NCBI GenBank assembly: GCA_000620545.1
Contig: JIBA01000015.1
Span: 310,001-374,000 of the forward strand
DNA length: 64,000 nt
Source: Intrasporangiaceae bacterium URHB0013
GTDB lineage: Bacteria; Actinomycetota; Actinomycetes; Actinomycetales; Dermatophilaceae
Direction of reading: 5' to 3'
Shown here: positions 42,766 through 51,591 of the stretch, one piece after another
How the letters are laid out: every line of letters starts with the position of its first letter
How positions within the stretch are numbered: position 1 is the first letter of the stretch
Position numbers and translations under genes: made by a program
Notes under the pieces: generated by a model
Databases searched by the model: none
Told to the model about the DNA's origin: nothing
What the model saw: only the letters and a program-made list of their open reading frames with translations

Positions 42766-43122
42766 CTATGGCGACGTGGGCATGAAGGACGCGATGTCGC
42801 CATAGGCGCGCATCGCGTCGATCCGATCGGCCGCCAAGTCGTAGGCAACGCAGAAGGGGATGCGATCTCCGTCGTTGGTGCCGGCGCAGGTTCCTTCGAG
42901 ATAGGCGACGCCTGGGGCAGACATCAGTTGACGGGTACTCAGATCCGGCATGTGAGCGTGCAGGCCATTGATGGCTTCTTCCACGGCCTCAGCACCGCGG
43001 ACTACCTCGCCACTCTGAATCGTGGTCCATGTGACGTCGTCGGTGAAGAACTGCTGGAAGCGGCCCGTACCAAGAGCTGTGAAGTAGGCGGACATCGTCT
43101 GGCTGGTGTCGTTGGTCGACAT
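42766..43122 (-). CDS. SnoaL-like NTF2-fold protein
   Basis: The 118-residue protein has the SnoaL/NTF2 cone-fold pattern: MSAYFTALGTGRFQQFFTDDVTWTTIQSGEVVRGAEAVEEAINGLHAHMPDL, then AYLEGTCAGTNDGDRIPFCVAYDLAADRIDAMRAYGDI. Members are isomerases, hydrolases or inert binding proteins. GGGAG lies eight bases before the ATG at 43122. Single gene in the island. Confidence 0.85.
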   Translation of the reverse strand: MSTNDTSQTMSAYFTALGTGRFQQFFTDDVTWTTIQSGEVVRGAEAVEEAINGLHAHMPDLSTRQLMSAPGVAYLEGTCAGTNDGDRIPFCVAYDLAADRIDAMRAYGDIASFMPTSP

Positions 43123-43420
43123 CCGGGCTCCCTGCGTCGGCAATCACGAAAGGGTCCACTCAGTGTGCGCCGCTTCCTGCGGATCCACCAGCGCCCTCTG
43201 CGCCCCAAGCCCCTGGGCTGCCTGACCGGACATGCCGCCCGGCGCGAAGCCTCCCAGTCCCGGGCAACGAACGTTGAAGCCGCCGGCTCACGCACGAATG
43301 CAGGCTTTGCGCGCGCAGAAATCGCTGGATCGTCGCCCCCGGCCCTCCCAGCTCTTCGCCGTCGACGGTCGCAGCCGAATGGGCGGCCCCGTGAACAGCA
43401 CCTCCCGCCAGATCACGAGC

Positions 43421-43993
43421 TCAGCTCGGCGTTGGCTCCGTCCCACGCAACAACACGCCGACCACGCCGTCCGCCCAGCCGTTCCGGGGCTGGCCATGCC
43501 GTAGCAGTTCACCGAGGTAGGCGCCGAATGCCAGCCCGGCCAGGGCCTCCGCGTTCGTGTCCCCGCGAATGCGCCCTGCGGAGATGTCCGCGTCAATCTG
43601 GCCCTGCAGTGACCTCAGCTGACCGACCAGGTGCGCGCCGAAGGCTGCGCTGAAGGCGGGGTCCGAGTCGGCGAGGACTGCCGCGACGGCGCCGCGACCC
43701 AGTTGGTTCTCGATCAGGTGCACAGCCTGTTCGAGCACCCAGCGCAGCTTCTCCTCCAATGGCAGCTCCGGCGCGGGGAAGGGCGCCCCTTCCAGCTGCT
43801 CGAGCGTGGCGGCCAGTAGCGCCGCGCGGTCGCGGTAGCGCCGGTAGACGGTCGTTCGAGCGACCCCGGCCCGGGACGCCACAGCCTCGATGTGCACGCC
43901 ACCAGGGCCCTCGTCGCGGAGCAGTTTCAGGGCTGCTTCGGCGATGCGCTCGTCAGCTCTCGGGTCCCGAGGCCTACCTCGTGCAGGTGTCAT
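43421..43993 (-). CDS. TetR-family transcriptional regulator
   Basis: The 190-residue regulator has an N-terminal helix-turn-helix (DERIAEAALKLLRDEGPGGVHIEAVASRAGVARTTVYRRYRDRAALLAATLEQL) and a C-terminal domain like TetR_C_16/AcrR (LGRGAVAAVLADSDPAFSAAFGAHLVGQLRSL). AAGGAGG precedes the ATG. It is divergent from a two-gene membrane operon, with a perfect palindrome between, and probably represses that operon. Confidence 0.9.
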   Translation of the reverse strand: MTPARGRPRDPRADERIAEAALKLLRDEGPGGVHIEAVASRAGVARTTVYRRYRDRAALLAATLEQLEGAPFPAPELPLEEKLRWVLEQAVHLIENQLGRGAVAAVLADSDPAFSAAFGAHLVGQLRSLQGQIDADISAGRIRGDTNAEALAGLAFGAYLGELLRHGQPRNGWADGVVGVLLRGTEPTPS

Positions 43994-44031
43994 GCGTCCT
44001 CCTCCTTCGGGAACAAAACCGAGTGTATAAA

Positions 44032-44050
44032 CGCTACATACAATGTAGCG
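44032..44050. promoter_or_regulatory. TetR-type operator
   Basis: The perfect palindrome CGCTACAT-ACA-ATGTAGCG lies 39 bases upstream of both the TetR start (43993) and the small membrane gene start (44089). The segment TATAA beside it may be part of a -10 element. It is the likely site of the adjacent TetR. Confidence 0.65.
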
Positions 44051-44088
44051 ATATTGGTGGACGGCGATCCACCAGGAAGGAGCTCAGC

Positions 44089-44298
44089 ATGCCCCCCAGC
44101 ACCCCCGGCGAGGTTCTCATCCCGGGCGCCATCGCCATGGTCTTCGTGGTCGCATGGTTCGTTCTCGGCGTCATCGACGGTGTCCGCGGTGACCGGCCGA
44201 AGCATCACGGGGATCGCGTGCCGCAGCCCGTGCGCCACTCGCGCCGCGATACCGCACGCGACAGCACACATGGAGGTCGGACAGCGCCCCGTCGGTGA
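44089..44298 (+). CDS. Single-helix small membrane protein
   Basis: The 69-residue protein starts MPPSTPGEVLIPGAIAMVFV and has one membrane helix (IPGAIAMVFVVAWFVLGVIDGV), followed by a basic, His/Arg-rich cytoplasmic tail. AGGAAGGAG lies before the ATG. It is the first gene controlled by the palindrome at 44032 and precedes the DUF981-like gene by 130 bases. No family recognised. Confidence 0.62.
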   Translation: MPPSTPGEVLIPGAIAMVFVVAWFVLGVIDGVRGDRPKHHGDRVPQPVRHSRRDTARDSTHGGRTAPRR

Positions 44299-44427
44299 CC
44301 GCGCTTGCGGGTAGCCACGCCAACGTCGCCGTGAATTGAACGCGCGGCGCCACAACATCCATCACATACGAGAGAGCAATGAACCGACCCGGCCCAGGAG
44401 CCCGTCGGACCAAGGAGGACGGACGAC

Positions 44428-45116
44428 ATGGTCGTCTACAACGAGCTGGTAGCCATCACCGCAGGAGCCGGACTGCTCGGTTTGCCTGGTTCCTGATCCG
44501 CCTCATCCGCGGCAGGAGCATCGAGAGCGAAGGGTGGGCCGGGTTCTTCGGCGTCACCGGGCTGTTGCTGTTCACGCTGGGACTGCACACCACCGTGACG
44601 TGGCCCTTCGGCGGCAACGGTTTCGAGTACGCCAACGTGGCCTTCGGCCAGCCGGCGGCCGGCTTCGGCGCTCTGCTGGTGTTCGCCGCGGTGTACCTAT
44701 GGCGGCACCGGGCGCTGTTCAGCGCAGATCCCGAGAGCGCCAACGCGAGCGCCCTGCGCGCCCTCAAGCCGATCTCCATCTTCGTCGGCGCCCTGGGACT
44801 TGCCATGGGCGTCCTGGCTATCACGTTCGTCCGCTTCCAGCTCGGCGCCGCACCTCCCGAGGAGCCCATCAGCGGACGCTTCGGCCACCTGCCCCTGGTC
44901 GAGGCGCTCTTCCTCGGCGGCTTGTGGGGCATCGTCGCAGTCGGAGCCATCCTCTTCGCGGTGGCACAGCTGACGAACCGCGCGCGGCTGTTGCTGTGGG
45001 CGGCCCGCGCGTGGTTCGCCGGCGGCATCGTGTTCCTGCTCTTCGGTGCGCTGAACTACTACACGCACATCGGCATGTACTTCAACATCGCCCACGGAAC
45101 CTCGCACCTGTGGTGA
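44428..45116 (+). pseudogene. DUF981-like membrane protein with single-base frameshift near the start
   Basis: The ATG at 44428 has AAGGAGGAC upstream and reads MVVYNELVAITAGAGLLGLP before a premature stop. The remainder, AWFLIRLIRGRSIESEGW and five further helices to HIGMYFNIAHGTSHLW, lies in another frame from about 44484. Adding one base at TTTG/CC restores GAGLLGLAWFLIRLI, a normal DUF981 start, and a protein of about 230 residues. DUF981 proteins are predicted membrane proteins of unknown role. Second gene behind the TetR operator. Confidence 0.78.
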
Positions 45117-45529
45117 GCACTGGCCTCTGAGGCACGCAGATTGGGCTCGTCCAGGCCGGACGGGCCCGTTCTCTGCCGCGGCGGCACGCCCCGTGGCAGG
45201 TCCCGCGGGGCGCCCTCGACGCGACGCGCTCCTCGCCCCGCACGCGGGCGGCCTCGACGTCGAGCAAACCGCTCGACGAGCCAAGAGGGTAGGCGGCGTA
45301 GCACCGGGTAAGACAGATTCGGGCGAGGTGTATTCGCTCGGTCGGCAGGTTGGATCACCCGGTTCAGAAGGCCTCACCTCCACCAGGTGTTCAAGGCGCG
45401 TGAGTTGGCAGCCCGCCGAGGCTGCGCATCCGCGTCGTCAGCTGCAGCTGGGTGAATGCGCTGAGGGACCAGGGGTGTGGCAGTTCGCGGACGCGTCTAC
45501 CGACACATCCACCGCCCGCAGGAGGACCG
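45117..45529. other. Gene-free stretch in the island
   Basis: About 410 bases between the DUF981-like gene and the amidohydrolase. No gene or clear terminator is seen. Confidence 0.4.
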
Positions 45530-46822
45530 ATGAGCAGCCCCGATCCCGACGCCGGCACCATCTTGGACGCCAGCACCATCCTGGAGAGCCTGGCCGGCTG
45601 CCGGCGGTGGCAGGAGGAGTTCTACCGGCAGCTGCACCAGCACCCTGAGCTGTCCCACCAGGAGCACCAGACGGCCGCCCTGGTGGCAGCCAGGTTGCGC
45701 GACAGCGGTTTCGACGTCACCGAAGGCATCGGCGGCACCGGCGTCGTCGGGCAGCTCCACAACGGGGAGGGTCCCCGCGTGCTGCTCCGCGCCGACATGG
45801 ACGCGCTACCTGTAAAGGAGGCCACCGGCCTGCCGTACGCGAGCACCGTCACGGCACCCAGCAGCGACGACGGCAGCGCAGAGCAGGTTCCCGTCATGCA
45901 CGCGTGCGGGCACGACGTGCACGTCACCTGCCTGCTCGGTGCGGCCGACCTGCTCGCTCGACACCGCGACACGTGGAGCGGGACCCTCATCGCTCTGTTC
46001 CAGCCGGCCGAGGAGCTCGGCGACGGTGCACGAGGGATGATCGACGACGGCCTGGACGACATTGTCGGCTCGGTCGACGTGGCCATGGCCCAGCACGTAC
46101 TCCCCGGGGTTGCCGGCACGGTAGGGACACGCGCCGGCGCGGTCCTGTCCGCTGCCGACAGTATGCGGGTCACCGTCCACGGACGCGGCGCGCACGGGTC
46201 CATGCCCCAGGCCGCTGTCGACCCCGTCGTGCTCGCGGCAATGATCGTGATCCGCCTCCAGGGAGTCATCTCCCGCGAGGTGGCCCCGACGACACCCGCC
46301 GTGCTGACCGTCGGCAGCATCCACGGGGGAACCAAGAGCAACGTCATCGGCGACCACGCGGTCCTCGAGCTCAACGTACGCACCTACGACGAGCAGACCC
46401 GCGCCACCGTCCTCGAAGCGATTCGCCGCATCGTCGTCGCCGAGTGCCAAGCCTCCATGTCACCGTCCGGCCCTGACTTCGAGCTCTACGACCGCTTCCC
46501 CCCGACCGTCAACGACGACGACGCCACCGCGCGAGTTCACGCCGCCTTCGCCGGCCACTTCGGTGGGGACCTGGGCGAGCTCCCGCTGCAAAGCGCCAGC
46601 GAGGACTTCTCCGACGTTCCCACCACCCTCGGCGCCCCCTACACGTACTGGGGGATCGGTGGCACCGACCCGGACACGTACCGCGCCGCTGTCGCAGCCG
46701 GCACTGTCGACACCGACATCCCCGTCAACCACTCCCCCTACTTTGCGCCGGTCATGCAGCCCACCCTCGACACCGGCACCTCCGCCCTCGTCGTCGCCGC
46801 TCTGGCGTGGCTGGGCCGCTGA
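45530..46822 (+). CDS. M20D-family amidohydrolase (HipO/AbgB-like)
   Basis: The 430-residue metallopeptidase carries RRWQEEFYRQLHQHPELSHQEHQTAALVA, VLLRADMDALPVKE, the metal-binding HACGHDVHV, FQPAEELGDGARGMIDDG and the C-terminal ASEDFSDVP. These match bacterial M20D amidohydrolases that remove acyl groups from amino acids (hippurate, N-acyl-amino acid or IAA conjugates). AGGAGG precedes the ATG at 45530. The dimerisation domain is complete (VTVHGRGAHGSMP; LTVGSIHGGTKSNVIGD). Complete and probably active; substrate unknown. Confidence 0.92.
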   Translation: MSSPDPDAGTILDASTILESLAGCRRWQEEFYRQLHQHPELSHQEHQTAALVAARLRDSGFDVTEGIGGTGVVGQLHNGEGPRVLLRADMDALPVKEATGLPYASTVTAPSSDDGSAEQVPVMHACGHDVHVTCLLGAADLLARHRDTWSGTLIALFQPAEELGDGARGMIDDGLDDIVGSVDVAMAQHVLPGVAGTVGTRAGAVLSAADSMRVTVHGRGAHGSMPQAAVDPVVLAAMIVIRLQGVISREVAPTTPAVLTVGSIHGGTKSNVIGDHAVLELNVRTYDEQTRATVLEAIRRIVVAECQASMSPSGPDFELYDRFPPTVNDDDATARVHAAFAGHFGGDLGELPLQSASEDFSDVPTTLGAPYTYWGIGGTDPDTYRAAVAAGTVDTDIPVNHSPYFAPVMQPTLDTGTSALVVAALAWLGR

Positions 46823-46846
46823 GGTCGCCGGTCGGCTGCGTCGCAC

Positions 46847-46990
46847 GTGTCGCTGCTCATCCTCGACCTCGCCGGCACGTTCGTGTTCGCCCTCAACGGC
46901 CCGCTGACAGCCCTCCGGGCGAACGCCTCCACATTGTCGGGGTCCTCGTTCTGGGTATCTTCACTGCCCTCGGCGGTCCACCACGCGTTA
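46847..46990 (+). pseudogene. Remnant of a TRIC/UPF0126 membrane channel gene
   Basis: From the GTG at 46847 the sequence reads SLLILDLAGTFVFALNGPLTAL, the first helix of the trimeric intracellular cation channel family (UPF0126, PF03458). The next family segment, ERLHIVGVLVLGIFTALGG, lies in a different frame from about 46918, and the match ends near 46980. Only the first 45 residues of a protein of about 200 residues remain, so this is a truncated and frameshifted relic. The DinB gene at 47009 starts immediately after it. Confidence 0.6.
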
Positions 46991-47008
46991 GTCGGCTACG
47001 TTCGCACC

Positions 47009-47521
47009 ATGGCTTCCCCAGCCGAGGAGACGAGTGTCGAGCGCACGATGCTGCTCAGCCGACTTACCGGCCAGCGCGGCCACATCCTGGAGCAACTGGA
47101 AGGCCTCTCGGACGAGCAGCTGCATCGTCCCGTGCTGCCCTCCGGCTGGTCCTGCCTCGGGCTGGTGCGACATCTCACCCTCTCCGACGAGCGGTACTGG
47201 TTCGAGGTCGTCGTTGCTGGAGGGCCGCTGGACTTCTGGCCCGAAGGCGAGAACGCGGACTGGCTGGTGGAGCGGAACGAGCCAGCCCGAGAGGTGATCG
47301 AGGCGTACCGCACCGCTACGGCACGCGCCGACGCGATCATCGCCGCCCGGCGCCTTGACGATCCCCCAGCCAAGCCGGAGACCTGGTGGAGCGAGACGGG
47401 GCTCTCCTTTCCGGATATGCGCACCATCGTGTTACACGTGCTGGTCGAGACTTCCGTCCACGCGGGACATCTCGACGCCGTACGCGAGCTGCTCGACGGT
47501 CGACAGCACCTCGTGATCTGA
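47009..47521 (+). CDS. DinB/DUF664 family protein
   Basis: The 170-residue four-helix protein begins SVERTMLLSRLTGQRGHILEQLEGLSDEQLHRPVLPSGWSCLGLVRHLTLSDERYWFEVVVAG and ends MRTIVLHVLVETSVHAGHLDAVRELLDG. The three histidines (LVRHL, VLHVL, HAGH) form the metal site of DinB-like mycothiol- or bacillithiol-dependent transferases. The start ATG has no ribosome site, so a leaderless mRNA or a different start is possible. Confidence 0.87.
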   Translation: MASPAEETSVERTMLLSRLTGQRGHILEQLEGLSDEQLHRPVLPSGWSCLGLVRHLTLSDERYWFEVVVAGGPLDFWPEGENADWLVERNEPAREVIEAYRTATARADAIIAARRLDDPPAKPETWWSETGLSFPDMRTIVLHVLVETSVHAGHLDAVRELLDGRQHLVI

Positions 47522-47826
47522 CTCGTCCTTCGACGTGCCCCGACTCCTCAGACAAACCACCTGGGCACGGCACGGCGAAGAACTGCACGTGGGATAGGGC
47601 TCACGAACATGCCGCCGAGCGCGTGGCCCGGACTTATGCGATGTGCCAACTGATGCGCCCGTCGCACTCACGGCTACTCCGCCATCTCCGCACACCCCAC
47701 GCCCGGCCTGGCGCGCGTGGACTACCTCGCACCGCCGTGTCGACGAACCTGGTCAAGGTCTCCATCGGGATCTCGACCGCCGGGACCGTCGCCCTGTGAC
47801 CACCGGCCTTGCGGGCAGTCGACGTA
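47522..47826. other. Gene-free stretch in the island
   Basis: About 305 bases between two convergent DinB-type genes. No gene or repeat is seen. Confidence 0.4.
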
Positions 47827-48552
47827 TCAGCCGGCGTGAACGTCGAGTCCGGAGTCGATCGTGTCGAGGTCGCGGACTGCGTAGCGGTGGTGTTCCCACT
47901 CCTCCTCGAGGATCGTGTGCAAGCAAGACAGGGTGGTCTCCCCGTACTCCCGGTCATGAGGGTTCCTGCGCGGCGTCGCCAACTCCTCCCGGGTGACGCC
48001 GGCGAGGAAGTCGCGCACCATGGCGACCCGACCCGCCCGGACCTCGAGCACTTCGGCGTACGACGGTTCAATCGCGGTGAAGATCGACATGTCGTGGCCG
48101 TCCGTCTCGTACTCGAAGTTCGGTTGACCGATGGGGTGGTATGGCTTGTCGCGCTCCATGATCGCCCGACCCAGCCAGGTGTCCGTGGCCATCACGAGGT
48201 GCCGGAGCGTCTGCGCAAATGACCACTCACCGTGCACTGAGACATCGACGGTGCCCGACGGCATGGCCGCCACGCGCGCGAGCGTGGCCGCCCATGTCTC
48301 CTCAAGTCTCGCCCAGGCGGCACGAAGGCCCTCGGGGTCCGCGGCGCTCCTCTCGGCGCGGCCGGGGAAACGGCGGTTGAGCTCGGCCTCGACGAACGGA
48401 ACCACATCGACACCGTTGACACGCAAGGAGCCGCCCTCGAGCAACCACGGCGCGTCGACATCCGCCCCATCCACGTCGACGCCGCGCATCACTGCGCCCG
48501 ACAGGTCAGACCGGACGAACCGAGCGCCTCGCAGGTCCTCGTCGACGAACAT
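47827..48552 (-). CDS. DinB family protein with N-terminal pentapeptide-like segment
   Basis: The 241-residue protein (ATG at 48552) starts MFVDEDLRGARFVRSDLSGA then VMRGVDVDGADV, a short pentapeptide-repeat-like stretch. A DinB_2 four-helix domain follows with LRHLVMATDTWLGRAIM and a C-terminal CLHTILEEEWEHHRYAVRDLD metal region. This two-part layout is common in actinobacteria; the activity is unknown, perhaps mycothiol-dependent. A start at 48603 is also open. Confidence 0.85.
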   Translation of the reverse strand: MFVDEDLRGARFVRSDLSGAVMRGVDVDGADVDAPWLLEGGSLRVNGVDVVPFVEAELNRRFPGRAERSAADPEGLRAAWARLEETWAATLARVAAMPSGTVDVSVHGEWSFAQTLRHLVMATDTWLGRAIMERDKPYHPIGQPNFEYETDGHDMSIFTAIEPSYAEVLEVRAGRVAMVRDFLAGVTREELATPRRNPHDREYGETTLSCLHTILEEEWEHHRYAVRDLDTIDSGLDVHAG

Positions 48553-48690
48553 CGCCACATGTCCCCGGGCCGACTCCCCAATCGTTGCCACGACGGGAAC
48601 CATCCCACCCCGAGCTCCGCGCATCAAGCATGTAGCGGTCACCGGACTTGCCGCTGAGCGCGCCTCAGCACGGTCGCTTAGTCAGGTAAA

Positions 48691-49581
48691 TCACGCCCGC
48701 TTCGGGTAGAGCTGGTTGAGCAGGCCGTGGCCGACCCGCTCGAAGTCCTCGTCCCCCACTCCGAAGGCCCACACGGCAGTTCCGACCGCCTCACTGATGA
48801 GCGCTCGTCGCCATCCCAGTGGTTCACGCGGATCCTTGCCGTACCCGTCGAGGAACGCCGATTCCAGCTGCGGGTTCCGCGCGAAGTCCTGTCGCGCCAG
48901 CCGGACGAAGTCCTCACTCACCGGCCGCAGGTCCGCACGTCCAAAGTCGATGATTCGGACCACGCCCCGATCGATGAGCCAGTTCCGCGGCTGCCAGTCG
49001 CCATGTGTCGGCACCACCCACTCACCGCCACCGGGCCATCCGGAGACCTCCGCGCGCACCTGTCTGACGACATCCGGGTCGATCCGGTGCGCCATCGAGA
49101 GGTGCCGCTCGACCCGGGCCCGCAGCTTGTCGGTCCAGTGCGCATCGAACACCGAGAGCTGTCCGTGGTGCCGCGCCAGCAGCGACCCGGCCTGCCCATA
49201 GGTCTCCGGGTCGTCCTGGGCAGGGGTGCCCTCGACGAGGACGCCTGGAAGGTATCTCGTGACCAGTGTCTTGGCCGCCGCATCTCCGAAGAGCAGTTGA
49301 GGTGCATGGCCCGTGCTCACCCAAGGGTGCAGCCATTCCCGGTGTGCCCGTAACTCTCGGGCGATGTGCCCATCGCTGCCGCCGCCCGCTTTGAGGATCA
49401 GCAGTCCCTGCGCGCTCGTCAACTTCAGGACGATGGTCTCGACCAGCCCCCAGCTCAGGTCGGCAACGACCTGCGCGTCCGGGACCCACCGCGCCAACAC
49501 TTCGCGCTGCACCGGTCGCAGACGACTCACACCAGCAGGCACAAAGCGCGAGTCTAGACACGAAGACCGAGCACTGCTCAT
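48691..49581 (-). CDS. Aminoglycoside-phosphotransferase-like (APH) family protein
   Basis: The 296-residue protein has the kinase-like APH fold: ETIVLKLTSAQGLLILKAGG as the ATP-binding Lys strand, TRYLPGVLVEG, then the catalytic VVPTHGDWQPRNWLIDRGVVRIIDFGRADLRPVSEDFVRL with catalytic Asp and the metal-binding Asp of IIDFG. Substrates in this broad family include antibiotics, sugars and choline. I chose the ATG at 49581 because the family region begins about 20 residues after it; upstream frames are not family-like. Resistance to a drug cannot be claimed from sequence alone. Confidence 0.83.
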   Translation of the reverse strand: MSSARSSCLDSRFVPAGVSRLRPVQREVLARWVPDAQVVADLSWGLVETIVLKLTSAQGLLILKAGGGSDGHIARELRAHREWLHPWVSTGHAPQLLFGDAAAKTLVTRYLPGVLVEGTPAQDDPETYGQAGSLLARHHGQLSVFDAHWTDKLRARVERHLSMAHRIDPDVVRQVRAEVSGWPGGGEWVVPTHGDWQPRNWLIDRGVVRIIDFGRADLRPVSEDFVRLARQDFARNPQLESAFLDGYGKDPREPLGWRRALISEAVGTAVWAFGVGDEDFERVGHGLLNQLYPKRA

Positions 49582-49890
49582 CCGAGCGGTTACCGGAGAT
49601 GCCGCACGCGGTGGTGCGTGGGAGCAGCCCGCCGGTTCTTTCGGAGTGGCCGCCGTCTCAACGTCCGCCATTGCCGCGGCCGGTGCTACAGCCACCGACC
49701 CCCAGCGTTGGGAGCGAGCCCGAGCGCCGCGCACTTCGGGGCCAAGCTCCCCTGGCGGGCGCGGGGGGACGGCCGCCAACGAACGTCGGCATTCACTTGG
49801 CTGGGTCGACATCTCTTGACACGCGACCACTCTGCGTTGCAGAGTGACCCACCGGGCGCGCAGGGGCGCTCGCCAGGAGAAGGGCCGCTC

Positions 49891-50631
49891 ATGCACGACA
49901 ACCAGCTCCACGAGATCGCCGCCGCCGAGGCCGTGCTCGCCCGTACCGAGCAGCTGCGCCGGGATGCCCGCCGTGACACCAGGGCACTGGCCGTGCCGCT
50001 GCTCGTGCTCGGCCTTCTCACTCTCGGGTACGCCGTCGTCTCGTACGTCGAGCAGAACGTCATCGCCTCGGACCTCGGTCCCGGCCAGTCGAGGTCCGCC
50101 ACAGACGCGGAGCTGCAGTTCGGCCAGTTCGCCGACACCTACTGGGGGCTCGCGGGCGCAGCGGGCCTGCTCGTCATCGGCCTCTGGATGGGTGTCCGCA
50201 GCCGGCGCCTCGGCGCCGGAGCGGGCGCCGGTGCCTGGGTCGCCGGAGGCTTCGGGCTCTTCCTCCTGGCGAGCGTGGTGCCGTTCTCGCCCTTGAGCGT
50301 GATGATCGGCATGGTGGGGTTCATGGCGCCCACCGCGTTCATCGGCATCGCGCTGCTCGTCATCGCCTGGCGGCGACGCGACCCAAGGCTCGCGGTATGG
50401 ACCGTCGTCTTCGGCCTCGTCGTGACACTGGCCCACCTAGGCTTCTTCACGAACCGGCTCGCCGACCTCCTTCGGGTCACCGGCCTGACTGACTCCGTCG
50501 ACGTACACGTCCTCGTGCAGGCCGACCTCGTCGTCCTGGCCGTCCTCGGCCTGATCCTCATCGGCGCCGCGGTGCGCGACCGCCGCACCGGGGCAGCGAC
50601 CCGACGCGACCACGAGCCGGTGCTCTCGTGA
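49891..50631 (+). CDS. Multi-pass membrane protein paired with a winged-helix regulator
   Basis: The 246-residue protein has an N-terminal soluble helix (LHEIAAAEAVLARTEQLRRDAR) and about six membrane helices (ALAVPLLVLGLLTLGYAVVS, WGLAGAAGLLVIGLWMGV, VAGGFGLFLLASVVPF, MVGFMAPTAFIGIALLVI, LAVWTVVFGLVVTLAHLGFF, VLAVLGLILIGAAV). GGAGAAGG precedes the ATG. Its stop overlaps the GTG of the transcription factor gene that follows. No family name is known to me; membrane-protein/PadR-like or HTH pairs of this sort are common. Confidence 0.8.
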   Translation: MHDNQLHEIAAAEAVLARTEQLRRDARRDTRALAVPLLVLGLLTLGYAVVSYVEQNVIASDLGPGQSRSATDAELQFGQFADTYWGLAGAAGLLVIGLWMGVRSRRLGAGAGAGAWVAGGFGLFLLASVVPFSPLSVMIGMVGFMAPTAFIGIALLVIAWRRRDPRLAVWTVVFGLVVTLAHLGFFTNRLADLLRVTGLTDSVDVHVLVQADLVVLAVLGLILIGAAVRDRRTGAATRRDHEPVLS

Positions 50632-50996
50632 CCCCGCCCGACGCGTCGCCCGCCGACCAGGTGAAGGCCACCGACGCGTCGGGCCGGGACGAGCCGCACC
50701 CGACGAGCCAGCTCGACGACGTCGTGCACCAGAAGGCGCGGCTCGGCATCCTCGCCGTGCTCGCTGAGGCTGAACGAGCCGACTTCACGTACCTCAAGTC
50801 GAACCTCGGCCTCACCGACGGCAACCTCGGCCGGCATCTCGAGGTGCTCGCTGGCAGCGGACTCGTCCACGTCGAGAAGGGCTACGTCGGGAGGCGGCCT
50901 CGCACCTGGGTCACGATCACCCGGGCCGGACGGCACGCGCTCGCCGGGGAGATGGCCGCGATCCGCGAGCTGCTGCGCCGCTTCGAGAGCGGCTAA
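50628..50996 (+). CDS. Winged-helix transcriptional regulator (HTH_34-like)
   Basis: The 122-residue protein has the small winged-helix fold DDVVHQKARLGILAVLAEAERADFTYLKSNLGLTDGNLGRHLEVLAGSGLVHVEKGYVGRRPRTWVTITRAGRHAL, close to the MarR/ArsR-type HTH_34 family found beside membrane proteins. About 27 leading residues are disordered. Its GTG overlaps the previous stop (GTGA), so it is produced together with the membrane protein it probably regulates. Confidence 0.88.
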   Translation: MTPPDASPADQVKATDASGRDEPHPTSQLDDVVHQKARLGILAVLAEAERADFTYLKSNLGLTDGNLGRHLEVLAGSGLVHVEKGYVGRRPRTWVTITRAGRHALAGEMAAIRELLRRFESG

Positions 50997-51591
50997 GCGT
51001 CGGTGGACTTCGAACATCGCCGGCCACCACCGGCGGGCACGCCGTAGTCCCGGGCCGTGGCGACACCGGTGAGCACTACCACCTCACGCCCTACGCCTCA
51101 CACATGTCCCTGTTCCTCGGTGACCGAGACAACCGCAGCGACGTCGAGTACTCCCGGATGGCATGACGCGGGCCGATCCCGTGACAGCCCTCGACGGTCC
51201 ACACCCGCTCACCGACCTCACCGTGAGCGCGGCCGGCGGCGAGCATCGGTACGTGGCCGGCCTTGCCCGTGCCGAACCGCCCCACCTCGAGTACTCGACC
51301 CTGCACCTCCTCCTTCACGCAGTGATGTGAAAGCAAGGAGGGCATTGCTGCTTTGAGCAGGACAAGCCCCTTCGAGCCTCTCCTCGCGCGGTGCCCGACG
51401 AGAGCGCATGCCATGAGAGAGCCACACCAATGACACCGGTGGGCCGCCGCACATGAGAGCGTCTCGCCGAGCACCTGGACCGAGTCTGGCCGGACACCGG
51501 TCCGGCAACCAGTCTCTAAGTAGCCGCTCTTAGGTCGCGTGTGCCGATGCGCTGAAGATGGGCGGACCCGGCGATCCGGCGACGGGATGGC
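50997..51591. other. Mostly gene-free stretch with a coding-like remnant
   Basis: About 595 bases without an intact gene. Near the left, 51059-51166 holds a stop-terminated frame with strong C/G bias at third positions (listed separately). The rest shows nothing recognisable. Confidence 0.4.
51059..51166 (+). pseudogene. Possible C-terminal remnant of an unidentified gene
   Basis: The frame reads GDTGEHYHLTPYASHMSLFL and then GDRDNRSDVEYSRMA before TGA. Nearly all third codon positions are C or G, unlike the neighbouring frames. No start or ribosome site lies upstream. It looks like the tail of a destroyed gene, but I cannot name the family. Confidence 0.25.

Noticed and set aside
48691-49581. 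Antibiotic resistance gene
   Set aside because: The APH fold is clear, but the family includes many non-drug kinases and nothing in the sequence identifies a drug substrate.
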